Below are positions 1-12,056 of a stretch of DNA of 64,000 nucleotides, piece by piece. Under the pieces are notes generated by a model. It ran no database searches and was not told the DNA's origin. It saw only the letters and a program-made list of their open reading frames with translations. The stretch is from Coniella vitis (lineage: Eukaryota > Ascomycota > Sordariomycetes > Diaporthales > Schizoparmaceae), in the NCBI GenBank assembly GCA_011317545.1, contig WUJK01000014.1, forward strand, positions 248,001-312,000. The letters run 5' to 3'. The position numbers and the translations under genes were made by a program. How positions within the stretch are numbered: the stretch's first letter is position 1; every line of letters starts with the position of its first letter.

Positions 1-50
1 GATGGGCCCTGACGCGCCGCGCAGCTGGATGCGGATGCTGCTGCGCCCAT
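1..50 (-). CDS. Possible 5' end of a gene running out of the window
   Basis: On the minus strand an ATG at 50-48 sits in a context typical of fungal starts (CACAATGGGC) and opens a frame of 16 codons that is still open at the window edge. The visible residues (MGAAASASSCAARQGP) are alanine- and serine-rich and match no family I recognise. The frame is too short to prove coding. If real, bases 51-455 would be its upstream region and the repeat block would begin about 400 bp upstream of its start codon. It could equally be a chance frame in unique DNA. Confidence 0.25.
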   Translation of the reverse strand, partial: MGAAASASSCAARQGP

Positions 51-455
51 TGTGACAGGGTAGAAGTGGCCTCTAAGACGAGGCCGGCGAAGTATTTCTC
101 CGGACAGAAGGAGAGAAAGCACGCGGCTGCTGGGCAACTGGGACGAGTTGTGACGATACTCTAACTGCCTATTCAGCCAACTAGAAGAGTTGTACTGGTC
201 TGGCTCTTGGATTAGGCGATGGATTGTGTGGGCAGCAGCAACTTTATATGCGCCTTGGATAAGAAGATGTTGTATGCTATGTGTATGTAGTGGTCTGATA
301 ACGAGGTGCTAGACGCGAGATACTCAGAATGACTCATAGTGACTGAAATATGAAAAAAGATGGTAAATACCTAGAGGCATTAGTGCATATTCTTTTGTAT
401 AAATAGGAACGTCCGGGGCGGGAGGATTTTAGCTTGCTTACGAAGGTCTGTAGCG
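1..455. other. Low-copy, non-RIP flank
   Basis: This stretch has balanced base composition and keeps many CA and TG dinucleotides, unlike everything to its right. It resembles none of the repeats in the window. Composition changes abruptly near 455-470, where AT-rich sequence starts, so this looks like the edge between gene-bearing DNA and a RIP-mutated repeat block. A TATA-like stretch lies at about 398-407. Apart from the possible minus-strand gene start at base 50, no convincing coding region is seen. Confidence 0.6.
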
Positions 456-1352
456 CTTACTATCCTATATTTTATTTTTAATTTAACTTTTATTGAACTT
501 TATTAAAATTTTTACTAAGTTAAATTTATCGATTACGATTATATTAAAACTTATATATATATTCTTTTAAATACCTTCTAGAACCTAATTAAGTTTTTAG
601 GGAATATAGAATTAGAAAGTCTATAAGTATATATATTTTATAACGAGCTAAAATCTCTCCGTTATCTCCGTATTTAATTATATAATATACTCTTCTAGGG
701 AGTATATTATATTACTCAATATATATTCTACTAGTCGTATTATATTCAAAGCTATTATATACTCGAATAGGGTTTAATATTTATTTTTCGAAAAGATATC
801 CTTTTATACGATTTAATAAAACTATTTTAAATTATTTAGGTTCTTTTACTATATATATTATATATTTAAAGACGGCGATTATACGCTATATTCGTAACAT
901 TTACTTCTTTCTTTCTTATTAGTAAGTTTCTAATAGGTTACCCTATTTATTACTATATTTCTTAATATTTTTAGTATCTTAATTTACTTTTATTAATCGC
1001 CTTTATTATAGAGCTCTAATAGCTAGTAATAATAATAATAACGGTAATAATATACATATATTTTAGCTTTTAGCTAAATAAGCTTATCAAATTATTATTT
1101 CTAGGTTAAATAGTTATAAGAATATATTTATAGCTATTATTAAATACAAATATTAATTAAAGGATAATATCGTTATTTATTATAATTATATATTAGCTAT
1201 TAAGGTATTATTTATTAAGATTACTTTATCTCTCGATAATAAAGCTAGCAATAATTAGGCTAAGAATAGTAGTATAATTACGCTTAAAGATAAAGAGGAT
1301 ATAATCGAGGATACGGCTATTAATAGCAATAATTAACATTTAAAGAAGGTAA
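456..1352. other. Unidentified RIP-degenerated repeat
   Basis: This AT-rich stretch is nearly devoid of CA and TG. Frames are broken everywhere by TAA and TAG. It does not match the LINE or LTR families seen elsewhere in the window, so its parent element cannot be named. Short (AAT)n runs occur near 1,027-1,045. It is interrupted on the right by a solo TRIM-1 repeat and probably continues after it. Confidence 0.5.
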
Positions 1353-1357
1353 GTAAT

Positions 1358-1547
1358 TGTCACAGGCCCACCTGTGTGACATTGCCTTCGCCCGGCGTGC
1401 CTGATAAGTTGACTAGATCTTCTGAAACGTGTTCAGAAGATTGCGTACCTTTTGCCTCAACCGCCCAAGCGAAAGGTTCCGTACGTCGGAGACGGCCGCA
1501 GGAACGCTAGTCAATTCCTGGAGCCCCACAGGGGCCAGCCCGTCATA
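1358..1547 (+). mobile_element. Solo TRIM-1 long terminal repeat
   Basis: A 190-bp repeat beginning TGTCACAGG and ending CCCGTCATA (from CCCGTCACA), flanked by a 5-bp target duplication, GTAAT, at 1,353-1,357 and 1,548-1,552. It keeps many CA and TG dinucleotides, so it is far less RIP-mutated than its AT-rich surroundings and looks young. At its centre, 1,418-1,440, is a perfect 9-bp inverted repeat around a 5-nt loop (TCTTCTGAA / TTCAGAAGA). The same repeat occurs at 11,865-12,056, twice in 12,750-13,277, twice in 57,762-58,285 and at 59,613-59,800. It has no coding capacity. Confidence 0.8.
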
Positions 1548-1552
1548 GTAAT

Positions 1553-2165
1553 AGCTTATTAAATAATACTCTATTAAATTATTCTAATATATTATATAAG
1601 CTTAATAATCTTTATCTCTTTTTAACTTTCCTAATACTCTTTACTCTTATTATTATCTATTTCTATTATTCGTTATACTCTTCGAAGTATTTAATTTAAT
1701 TTAGTTTATTTAGTTCCTTATTAGTATTATTTTATTATAGGTTAAACAGGTGCTTAGTTATTAAAGCTTGGTTACGTAGGATATAAGCTAATATATATTT
1801 ACTCGGGAGCTATATATATATAGCTCCCTTACTATTAAACTTCTATTTCTTAATTTAGTTAATTATAATATATTAACCCTTACGTTTTAAGCCCTTATAT
1901 ATAAGTCTTTTATATATCTTACTTATATAATAAAGAGTAAAAGTATATTATATTATATAATAATTAAGTTTATATAAAGAGCTTACTTTATATATATATA
2001 AGTAAGCTATAAGTATTTATGTTCCTTTAATTAAGCTAAACTAGCTATAATTATTCTTATAAATATAATATACGAACCAATTATTTAATAAATTAATAAA
2101 ATAAAGTTTAAATATAAATAGCTATTTATAAGGCTAATTTAATTATTAAGCTTTATTTAGTATTT
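1553..2165. other. Unidentified AT-rich repeat around a solo LTR
   Basis: RIP-degenerated sequence resembling that at 456-1,352 in composition, interrupted by the LTR-4 solo copy at 1,733-1,914. No reading frame, structural RNA or match to the other families of the window was seen. It probably belongs to the same old element as the sequence left of the TRIM-1 repeat. Confidence 0.45.
1733..1914 (+). mobile_element. Solo LTR of the LTR-4 family
   Basis: A 182-bp copy of the terminal repeats that bound the element at 41,427-43,346. It starts TATTATAGG (TGTTGTAGG before RIP) and ends TCTTTTATA (CA before RIP). The flanks 1,728-1,732 (TATTT) and 1,915-1,919 (TATCT) match as a 5-bp target duplication apart from one C-to-T change. 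A solo LTR is the usual product of recombination between the two LTRs of a complete element. Confidence 0.7.
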
Positions 2166-2172
2166 AATTATT

Positions 2173-2203
<31 letters not shown>

Positions 2204-2250
2204 GTATTATTAGTATTATTAGTATTATTATTATTATTATTATTATTATA
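2166..2250. repeat. (ATT)n microsatellite, tail of LINE-B
   Basis: About 85 bp of ATT repeats with occasional AGT units. The second LINE-B copy also begins with an (ATT)n run, at 32,336-32,353, directly before the same sequence. In LINE-B orientation (minus) this is an (AAT)n 3' tail. Confidence 0.6.
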
Positions 2251-3187
2251 TTATACTTCGTTTTACTTATATTATTTGATATACGGAACCCCTTCCTTTT
2301 TTATTTAATAGGAAACCGAATATCGGAGAAAAACCTATAACTATATTTATTCGTTGGTATATTTATATAATATTAACCTCCTATTCTCCTTGCTTAACCG
2401 CTAATTCTTACTAACTAAGCTAGTTAGATATATATTACTTCTTATATCCTTATTTTACCCTTTTTAAGCCTTATACTTAGCGCTTCCCTAATTATAATAT
2501 ATTTTATTAGCAAAAAAGCTATAATTCTCTCACTTCCTAATAGCTATTTTACTATAGCGCTTATAATCCGAAAGTTATTTATTAACGTATTATAATATAT
2601 ATATAATAATAGCGGAATCGTTATTTTATCTATATTTATACGCTATAATTAAGCTTATCTGTAATCCTCCTTTAGGTAATTTAGAATAATATACCTTATT
2701 ATCTTTACCGCTTTATAATAATAAAATAATATTATTATAATAGGACTCTTATATTTAAATAAGTATACTTTTAAGCCGATATACTTAATTTTAAGTTATA
2801 TAATAATTAGGGATATTAATAAACCTTAGGCTTCTAATTATATCCGCGAGGATATTACTTCTCTATAAAATTCATATTATTTTATTATAATCCTATTATT
2901 TATATTATTTTTCTTCTATTATATCCGGCTATTTATATAGCTCTTTTTATAATTACTTATTTAATACATTTGAAATATATAAAGATTATATTTATATAGC
3001 TCTTATGTTAATTATCTATTTATTTACTTATATAATAATAATATTATAAGCTTATTAGAATCTCCCTTTATTTTCCTACCTTTCTTTTATTATTATTATA
3101 TATATTAAGATATATTAATAATAATAAATATCCGGCTTTTACTTTAAATAGGTATTTTAATATAGTTTGAGATATACTTATAACTAT
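2166..3187 (-). mobile_element. LINE-B, 3' part of the first copy
   Basis: This matches 32,336-33,345 throughout, allowing for RIP differences. It is the 3' portion of a Tad1-like LINE read on the minus strand, ending in the (ATT)n tail. It stops at 3,187 where a LINE-A copy was inserted, and the same LINE-B copy resumes at 17,651. The 11-bp sequence CTTATAACTAT at 3,177-3,187 reappears as TTTATAACTAT at 17,651-17,661, a target duplication of the intervening insertion. The coding content is too decayed for domain assignment in this part. Confidence 0.65.
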
Positions 3188-5568
3188 TTATTTATTTAAT
3201 TAATTAAATTAACGCCGGACTAGTTACGCTAGTATACCTCCTAAGAGGTATCTCGGCGTATACTGCTTATCGTACTACTAAGAAGCGTATATACGCCTAC
3301 CTAGTAAATATAATTATAATATAACCTAAGCTTAAAAAGCTACCTTATAGCGTATTAATTATATCCTGGAAGCTAAATACTCTAGGAATTAGTTTTAGAG
3401 TAGAGTTATATAATACTATTTATATAGCCTATATAGAGCTACTTTGTATTAGGTTAGCGTATTACCGTATAGCTATTAGGTATTAAATACCGGCCGAGAC
3501 CGGTCCCGAAACCGCTTTATACGCGTATTATATATCGATTATATTAGCGATAACCTTATTAGTATAAAAGCCTAAGAGCTCTACGCCGAAAAGCCTCTTA
3601 GCTACCTAGCTGCTATCGTAGCGTAGATATCCTTATAATAGTATAGAATAATAGCTTAAAACGCGTTAGAGATATACTTTAAAGCTTTTACTAATAATAA
3701 TTCGTAAAAATATATATCGCTTTACTAATAATAGCTAGCCCTTTATCTATAGTTATAGATAATAGCTATTATAACTAAAAACACCCTTATAATTATTAAT
3801 AATAAGGGTATTACGCTATTTATTATACTTCTTCTACCCCCTTTATAACTTATTTAAACTCTCTCCTCCTTCCCCTTCTTCCTTCTTCCTCTCTTACTTT
3901 ATTATATAGCCGTATAATAGTATTACTAACCTACGCCGCTACTATATTAAACTTTCTGCTAGAACTCCTAATACCGCTATTACTATTACTACTATTATTA
4001 TACCTTTTAAGAAAGAAAGTAAGCGAATCTACTCTCTTTAAATAAATATAAAAACTTATAATAGCTTATTAACGTTTTAAACTAATATATAAGTAAATAT
4101 ATTAAAGAGTATTATATTATAAATGCTATTAATACTTATATAGCTAAGAAACGTATATTAATCTAATTAATTTATATAATCTAGCTTAAGTTTTTAAAGT
4201 ACCGTATTTAGTACTATTCTAAAGCGTTATAGCCTCCTAACTATATACTAGCGTATATATTATAGTAAACGTAGTATATAGCTCTAAAATAATATCTAAA
4301 CTTTACTAATTAAATATTATTAACTAATATATTTATAAATAAAGTCTAAAGCTATTTAAAAGGGTACTACCCTTATAATATATACTATACTCCTATATAG
4401 CATTATAAAGCCGACTACTAATATACTTAATAGTAATAACTATATCTACGATAAAGATAAAAACGATAATAATATCTTATAAAAGACCCTTAATAATACC
4501 CTTAAGCTCGAAGATAAGGATAAGGGTAATACCGAAGCTACTAAGGACGGTATCGATAATAAAGATAAGGTGGATTTATTCTATATTAACTATAGCTAAG
4601 CCGAAGATACTTTTAGCGATAAGGAAGCTACTATTAATATACGTATTAGAGATAATAACGCCGAGGAGGACGATAATAAGGCTTATTAGGATAAGGCTAA
4701 TAACGATAATAACTATAGTATTAGTAGTAATACTAACCGTACCTATATAAACGATAGTAGTAGTAGTAGTAATAATAATAATAATAATAATAATAATATC
4801 GGTATTACCTATATTACTACCGCCGGTAATACTAATAATAAACGCCCTATACTTACTTCTATTTCTATTAATACTCCTATTATTAAGAAGTAGTATTCTA
4901 TTACTATTATTAATAATAATAATATTAAAGCTAAAGCTATTAAGATTATAGCTCCTATTAAAGCTAATCCTCCTTATATTACCTATATTATTAATATTAT
5001 TACTATTACTAACGCCTAGCCTAAGGCTAAGATAGGTAGGAAGAAGGCTAATATTATTAAGAATATAAGTAAGGTCGTTACGTTTATTACTCCTACTAAG
5101 CGTAAGAAGATATAAAAGGTTAGTAAAGTTACTCTTAATAGCCGATATATCGTAACCTAACGCGATATACCTTATAAGTAATACTTAATCTCGATAATCG
5201 CCGGTAAATTACTTAGCGATTATTAGGATATTAAGGGTAGTATTTATTACTAGCGTTATTAATATAAAGGCTATAACCCTTTACTTAATTACCTAATAAC
5301 CGTTAATAGCTAGCTATATAACGCCTTATAGATAGGTAAGGATAATAGCCCTTATTATATTATTATTTATATAACTAAGGAGGCTTATAATAAAATATTA
5401 ATAAAGGATCTTACCGAAGCTTTTAATAAGTTTAAAGAGGAGGTAGAGCTAATTATTTAGCTTTAGAAATATACCCGCTATATCTAACCCCGCTATTATT
5501 AGTAATAATAGTATTAGCTATAATAATAATTATAATAATAGTAATACTAGATTATTACTATTATTATA
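3188..5568 (-). mobile_element. LINE-A fragment, 3' part with tail
   Basis: On the plus strand the fragment starts with a short TTTA tail, then the conserved LINE-A 3' end with AACGCCGGACTAG, then the region carrying the antisense frame ORF3. It breaks at 5,568 where a plus-strand LINE-A begins. It and the fragment at 16,912-17,650 appear to be the two ends of one minus-strand copy, since an 11-bp target duplication (CTTATAACTAT / TTTATAACTAT) lies outside both. If so, about 5 kb of its middle (endonuclease, reverse transcriptase, RNase H) is missing. Confidence 0.7.
3841..5568 (+). pseudogene. LINE-A ORF3 relic (antisense frame), N-terminal three quarters
   Basis: One reading frame (first base of codons at 3,841, 4,021, 4,441 and so on) can be followed for about 570 codons without a frameshift. 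Its stops are TAG or TAA, as expected where CAG or CAA became a stop by RIP. The inferred product begins with a Pro/Ser-rich part (about 3,841-3,990), then a Leu/Gln-rich part, an acidic stretch rich in Asp, Glu and Lys (about 4,430-4,730), a Ser/Asn run, and a basic Lys-rich part (about 4,840-5,150). No start ATG remains; an ATA near the beginning could be a mutated ATG. The frame is on the strand opposite to the LINE's reverse transcriptase. I recognise no domain. It ends where the fragment breaks. Confidence 0.5.
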
Positions 5569-5779
5569 TCCTTCCCGATACTTTTCTCGTATACGCTTGC
5601 TTTTATTAAGAGTATATACGGTTTTGCTAATAATTTACTAATATCTAACCTATTTATATATAAGCAAACTCGGTCGTAGGATAGCCTTATAGGAGGCCCT
5701 GCCTATAGATACGATATAGGGCGGCTCGCCGCCGCCTAAGGGATTAGTACTTAGGACGGATACTAGTTCTATTACGGAT

Positions 5780-7330
5780 TCGATTTACTCCCCTATATAA
5801 TAGAAAAGGCACTATAATACCGCGCTATAATTATAGGAGGATATTACTACTCGTTAAGATAACTCCCTCGCCCCTAATACGGTTAGGACCCTCCTTATAG
5901 GTATATACCGTACCTTTATAGCTTAGGAGATAATCCTACTAATAATAGATAAAATCCTAAGAAAACTAGTTAATACCTTTAAAGGCGCTTTATAGAGTAA
6001 GGAGCGTCTTTATATAAAGAGGGTATACTCCTAACTCCTAATTATAGCTAAGTATAAGCTTAAAAATTTTTTATCGGACCCGGCTATTAACCGGCCTATT
6101 CTAATATACCCGATTCCTCCTTTTACTACTCTATAAGTAATACTCTACCCCTAATAGCTACTTTTATTTGCTTAATACCCCTAATAGGGTTAAAGCTAAG
6201 CTACCGTTATAAGCGTAGTTATTAGGCTCCTAGCGGAGCTAGCTCGTTATATTCGAAAATCCGGCCCCTAATATAGCCGATAACGGGGATAGGATATAAG
6301 GATCCTCCTTAAGGTTACCTCTTATAATATATTTATAAGCTTACCCCTTTAGGGATTTAAGCTAGGTATTTATATTCGGCTTTAGATCCTTATAACTAAT
6401 ATAATAGTAATTACTAAAACCCCTACCGGTTAAGCTTTATACCTTATTAATAAAAAGGTTTAGGATAAGCTTTTTACTAACCCTTTAAGGGATAAGCTAT
6501 TAGAGCTAATATAAGTATCCTTAGTAATTATATTATAAACCTAGGTTATCTATATAGCGACTAGGGTTCCGAGGGAGCTTTATAACCCCTTTATCTATTA
6601 AAGGGTTTCTCCTAAGGAGTATATCCGGGAGGAGGCTATAATATAAACGGGAGTTAAGCCTATTTCCTATAAGCTTTCTATAAATAGATATAACCCTATT
6701 ACGGATATTACTACCTAGCTAATATCCTTTTTATATAAAGTATAACCCTTTTAGGTTTTTAACCTACCCTATACCCGGCTAATATAAAAGATAGAGAGGT
6801 ATTCTTTTTATATAGATAGCTATCTTAGCTATTACTTAATTAAGCGTTATATAAGGAGTAGGTAGTATTCTACCTATTCTAACGCTTAATATACTTAGGA
6901 AGGGGAGGTTTATATACTTCCCCTTAGGTATACTAATTACTATAAGCCGGTCCGCTTTAGCTACCTTAGCTATATTACCGCCTTTATAATAATCAATAGG
7001 TAGCTTTATTACCTATTTATCTTTAAGCTTAAGAGGATTAGGAATATAGGTAAGGCCTATTATAATAATATAAATACGGCTATAAATATTATTAATAGCT
7101 AGCGGGAGCTTTAACCCCCTATTAAGCTTATAGAATAGCTATTTATCGAAGGCTCCTCCCGGAAACGGCTTTATAATAATATCCGCGATTATATACCGCT
7201 AACCGGCTTATAATAGCGCTTATAGCTCGACCCGGCTAATATACTACCTCCGGAGGGTCCTAGCCCCGCTATAGAGAGAGAATATATACCCCCGGCGGAT
7301 ATAATTAAGGACGATAATAATATAGTTATA
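5780..7330 (+). pseudogene. LINE-A ORF1 (gag-like) relic
   Basis: The region between the conserved 5' end and the endonuclease aligns with 48,600-50,140 and, inverted, with 26,900-28,400. Near 6,920-6,950 the sequence reads as a mutated C-x2-C followed by a histidine, the kind of zinc knuckle found in LINE ORF1 proteins that bind RNA. Elsewhere it is Pro/Ser/Thr-rich. TAA and TAG codons break it throughout, so borders are approximate. By analogy with Tad1-like LINEs it would have coated the element's RNA. Confidence 0.5.
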
Positions 7331-8389
7331 ATCCTTAGCTCCTAAAGGGGCTTAAATACTATTATTCCCCCTATATATAAATAGGATATACCCTTCCGAT
7401 AACCGGGGGGCTTTTTTTATAATCGCTTAAGCGAATATAGGGAAGAAATAATCTACCTATATTATACTACTAATACTTTATACTAAGTAGGGGGTAGATA
7501 TTATATAGGTCTAGGAGCTATATACGATATATAATACGAGAATTTAAAGGTACCTTATTTATAAGCTTTTCTCGCCGGTAGATAATTAGGGAGGGGATCC
7601 GATAGCTTATTATAAGGAAAGGCGGTAGGAGTTACTCGGTAATAAGCCCCGGGTCCTAATATACGTATAACGGGGTTATAGGCTATATATAAAGTAGTAA
7701 TAGCCCCTTATTATAAGGGATAGATTTTAGCTAAAAGTATTAGGGGTCCTTTTAGTTAATATTTACCGAGCGTTTAGGGAGGATATAATACTCGATTATA
7801 TATTAAATAGTTTATTTATATAAAGATAAGTAGTTAGGAGCGATTTTAATATAGTTTATACTCCTTATAAGCCGAGTAAGCCTAATAAAAGGGGTAATAA
7901 CCGGGTTTAAGATTAGATATTATTTAAAGATATATTCTTTACAAGCACCTTCGCTTTACTACGGTTCGTGCCGACGGCACGGTAAAGAGAATATAAGAAT
8001 ATTTTTAATAATAAAATTTATTCTTTATAGCTTTTAGAAAAACTAAGAATAAGATTATATTAATATATTCTATTATTATGTTAAAGAAAATTTAAAACTT
8101 AAATTTAATATATTTAAGATATTTATATATAAAACTAAATTTTAAAATATTATAAATTATATTATTATTAATTAAATTAATAATAATACTTTTCTATTTA
8201 TTTATTATTTAAATTATTTATTTCGTTTATAAGTATATCTATATATATATATATATATATAGATTTTTATTTTATATTTATATTTAAGAAAATATATTAA
8301 GTTTCTCTTTATATATAATATTATTTTATATATAAAGAGAAATTTAATATATAATTTTATAAGTTTTATTAATTTATAATATTATTTCT

Positions 8390-8735
8390 TTATTTTATAT
8401 CTTTTTATCTTTTTATCTTTTTTTTCTTTTTTTTCTTTATCTTTTTATCTTTTTATCTCTTTATATTTTATTCTTTTATTTCTTTATCTCTTTATCTTTT
8501 TATCTTTTTATCTCTTTATTCTTTTATTCTTTTATTCTTTTATTCTTTATTCTTTTATTCTTTTATTCTTTTATTCTTTTATTCTTTTATTCTTTTATTC
8601 TTTTATTCTTTATATCTTTTATCCTTTATATCTTTATATCTTTATATTTTTATATCTTTATATCTTTTATTCTTTATATCTTTATATCTTTATATTTTTA
8701 TATCTTTATATCTTTATATCTTTATATTTTTATTT
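8390..8735. repeat. Pyrimidine-rich low-complexity tract
   Basis: About 345 bp made of T-rich units such as TTATCTTT and TTATTCTT, with C and T making up most of the plus strand. It lies inside the Helitron-like insertion. Slippage of a short pyrimidine unit is the simplest origin. Confidence 0.8.
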
Positions 8736-9560
8736 AATTATATATTCTTTTATTTATTTAATTTTCTATTTAATAAGTTATATTTTTTAATTAATTAATT
8801 AATTTATATATTTATATCTTAATTACTTTTTCCGGTATTATATTTCTTAATTTATATAGTTAGCTATTATACGATTTATCTTTAAATTTATTAAATTATT
8901 AAATTAATTATTTATATATTTAATTTATTATTTAATTTTGTATTGTTTTATTTATAAATTTATTTATTTATCTATTTCTTAATTTATTTAATTTTTAATT
9001 TATCTATTTTACGATTTATTTATTTCTTAATTTCTTAAATTATCTATTTCTCGATATATTAATTATTTTATTAATTTATAATTTTAATAACGTTTTTATA
9101 TATTTATTTATATATCTTTTAATTTATTTATAATCTATTTTAATTATTAATATCTTTCTTTTATATTTTAATTATTAATCTTTTTATTTATTTATTTTAT
9201 TATTTATTAAGTTCTATAATTATTTTAATAACATTAAATAATATTTAATCTTAAGAGTAATAATATAAATAATATATATTATAAAGCTTAATTATAAATA
9301 TTATAAATATAACTTAAGCTATTTTAATCTTTATAATATATATATTATATAATTATAACGTTTTCTTAATATAATACTTTTTAATATATAATAATATTAA
9401 TAAATAGTTTTTAATAAATAAACTTCTAATATATCCTTTAAAATCTCTCTTTATTTACTTATTTCTTTTTTTTTAAATATATTTATTTATTTATTTATTA
9501 ATTTATTTATTTCTTAATTATTTAATTTCTTTATTTATTTTAATTTTTAATTTTTTAATC

Positions 9561-9718
<158 letters not shown>

Positions 9719-9756
9719 TAACTTTCTCTTTATTTATTTATTTATTTATTTATTTT

Positions 9757-9976
9757 TTAGAAAGGTAGCGAGAAAAGTAAGTAAAAGGGTAGGTATAAGG
9801 GTAGCTAGAAGGGTAGCTAGAAGAGTAGCTAGAAGGGTAGCTTAGAAAGGTAGCTTAGAAAGGTAGCTTAGAAAGGTGCTTTGGAAAGGTAGCTTAGAAA
9901 GGTAGCTTAGAAAGGTAGCTTGGAAAGGTGGCTTGGAAAGGTGGCTTAGAAAGGTGGCTTGGAAAGGTGGCCCAGA
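9757..9976. repeat. 14-bp minisatellite
   Basis: A tandem array with consensus AAAGGTAGCTTAGA, about 11 recognisable 14-bp units after a more degenerate start (GGGTAGCTAGAA units). Late units carry TGG and GGTGG variants and keep TG dinucleotides, so the array is less RIP-mutated than its surroundings. Confidence 0.85.
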
Positions 9977-11864
9977 AACGTACTAACAGTTAAGTATATA
10001 TAAATATTGCAATTTACAGCTAATATAGGTAGCGCTATTAATAATTAGTTAGGGCTATTATAGGTTTTACGGGCCGTTTTGGTTATATATACTAACGCCT
10101 TAACCGGACTTTATAGATACTAAGCTATAGTATATAGATTAGGATAAATACCCCGAATATCCCTATATATATCTAAGGGGGGGTTCTTAACCTAATCTTC
10201 TCTAATATTCTAAATATAATTATAAAGGTTACTCCTAACCTTTATACTAGCTCTAATTATAAAACCCTTATTATAACTATCGGTAATAATCCTCTACTCC
10301 TTTAAGAATAACTAATATAGCTATAGGTAAATCTATAATCCCTCCTAGCCTTTAAAGGCCTTTTAGAAATAGGGCTAATAGATATACCGCCCCTTTTATA
10401 AGCGGAGAGCCCGGCTTTTCTAAACGATTAGGTAACCTGCTTAGATTACCTTTAAGGTAGAGCTTTAAAAATAGCGGGGCGGTTATTATAACCCTATTCT
10501 CGAGCCCCTTAATAGGATAATAGGGTAAAAGAGATATACCGGGCGTATATTAGGGCCCGATATAATTATCGGATTTATTCGAAGGAGTTCTAAGTAATTA
10601 GGAATACCTTTAAAAGGGCTATTCGAATATATCGGTAAGCCTTCTAATAGGGTAAGATCGATATAATAGCTTTAGATACGGATATCTTCGGGATAATAGG
10701 GTAATATAAGCTAACTATTCCGCTATAAGCTCCCCCGTTATATATAAGGGACGGTATATTATATAAGGACCCTATTAAGAAAGTAAGCTTATTATAGGAT
10801 AAGATTCTATAACGGTTCTCTAAGGATAATAACCTAATTAGAGACCTATTTAAGGACTAAGATACCTTTAAAGCCCGTTTCTAATAAGGTTATACGGCTA
10901 TACTTAAGGAGGTAAAGGAATATATTATCCGAGTTAAATCTATTTCTCCCCGGGGTAGATAATACCTTAATATCCCTATTAAAGGAGTATTAGGATAGTA
11001 TTAGCCCCCTTTTAATTCGGCTTTATAATTATTACCTTATTATAAGTTACTTTCCTCTACTTTAGCGCTATACTAAGGTATCGATATACCTTAAGCTAGG
11101 TAAGAAGGATATAGGTAATCCTAGGTTATATAAGCTTATTATTCTCCTTTCTACCTTTTCTAAGGGGCTTAAAAGGCTAATCGTATATAGGTTCTCCTAG
11201 ATCCTATTTACTAAAGGGGTCCTTAACCTATAATACTATAGGGCGCTATTAAAGCGCTTTATAATAAACCTTATAATAATACTTATATATAATATTAAGC
11301 TAATACTCTCCCGAGGGTAAGTTATTATAATAATAACTAGGGATATATAAGGGGCGTTTAATACCGTCCTCCCTAATAGATTAGTTATATAGCTATAAGT
11401 CTTTAATTTCCTATTCCTATTATTAAGTTTAATAACCTCCTTTCTAATAATATAATTAGTATAGGTCCGCTTAAATAAGTTAATAACGGGTTTCTCCTCG
11501 GTAAGATATAATATACCCTAGGGCTTACTTCTCTCGCTAGTATTATATATAATCTACCTCTCTAAACTTATTTTATAGGGTAGTAATAGGTATTTCTACT
11601 ATATAAATAATATTCTCTTCCTTTATATATCTAATAGCGTAGAAAAAAAATATAGTATTATTAGAAACGGATATAGCGAGCGTTAATAACTAAGCTTCGA
11701 GGAATATAGTATAGTTTATAACGGAGAAAACGGAAGTTTTCTATTTCTTAAAGTATAGGAAGGCGGTATAGCCGGCTATTATAATAGGCGGTAGATATAT
11801 AAAGCCTATTATTAATATACCCTCCTATTCTAAAATAGCTAGCTTTCGTTAGCTAGGATTCTAG

Positions 11865-12056
11865 TGTAACGGGCTAGCCCCTGTGGGGCTCCAGGAATTA
11901 ACTAGCGTTCCTGCAGCCGTCTCCGACGTATATACGGAACCTTTCGCTTGGGCGGTTGAGGCAAAAGGTACGCAATCTTCTAAACACGTTTCAGAAGACC
12001 TAGTCAACTTATTAAGCACGTCGGGCGAAGGCAATATCATAGGTAGGCCTGTAATA
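11865..12056 (-). mobile_element. Solo TRIM-1 long terminal repeat
   Basis: A 192-bp copy in reverse orientation starting TGTAACGGG and ending GGCCTGTAATA, flanked by TCTAG at 11,860-11,864 and 12,057-12,061. The empty site GGATTCTAGTTTAATAAG is present in another LINE-A copy near 52,467, which proves the borders and the 5-bp duplication. It is lightly RIP-mutated. The 65-codon open frame across it is a chance opening in a non-coding repeat. Confidence 0.85.

Noticed and set aside
9757..9976. Possible CRISPR array
   Set aside because: Units are 14 bp, contiguous and without unique spacers; a minisatellite in a eukaryotic repeat block.
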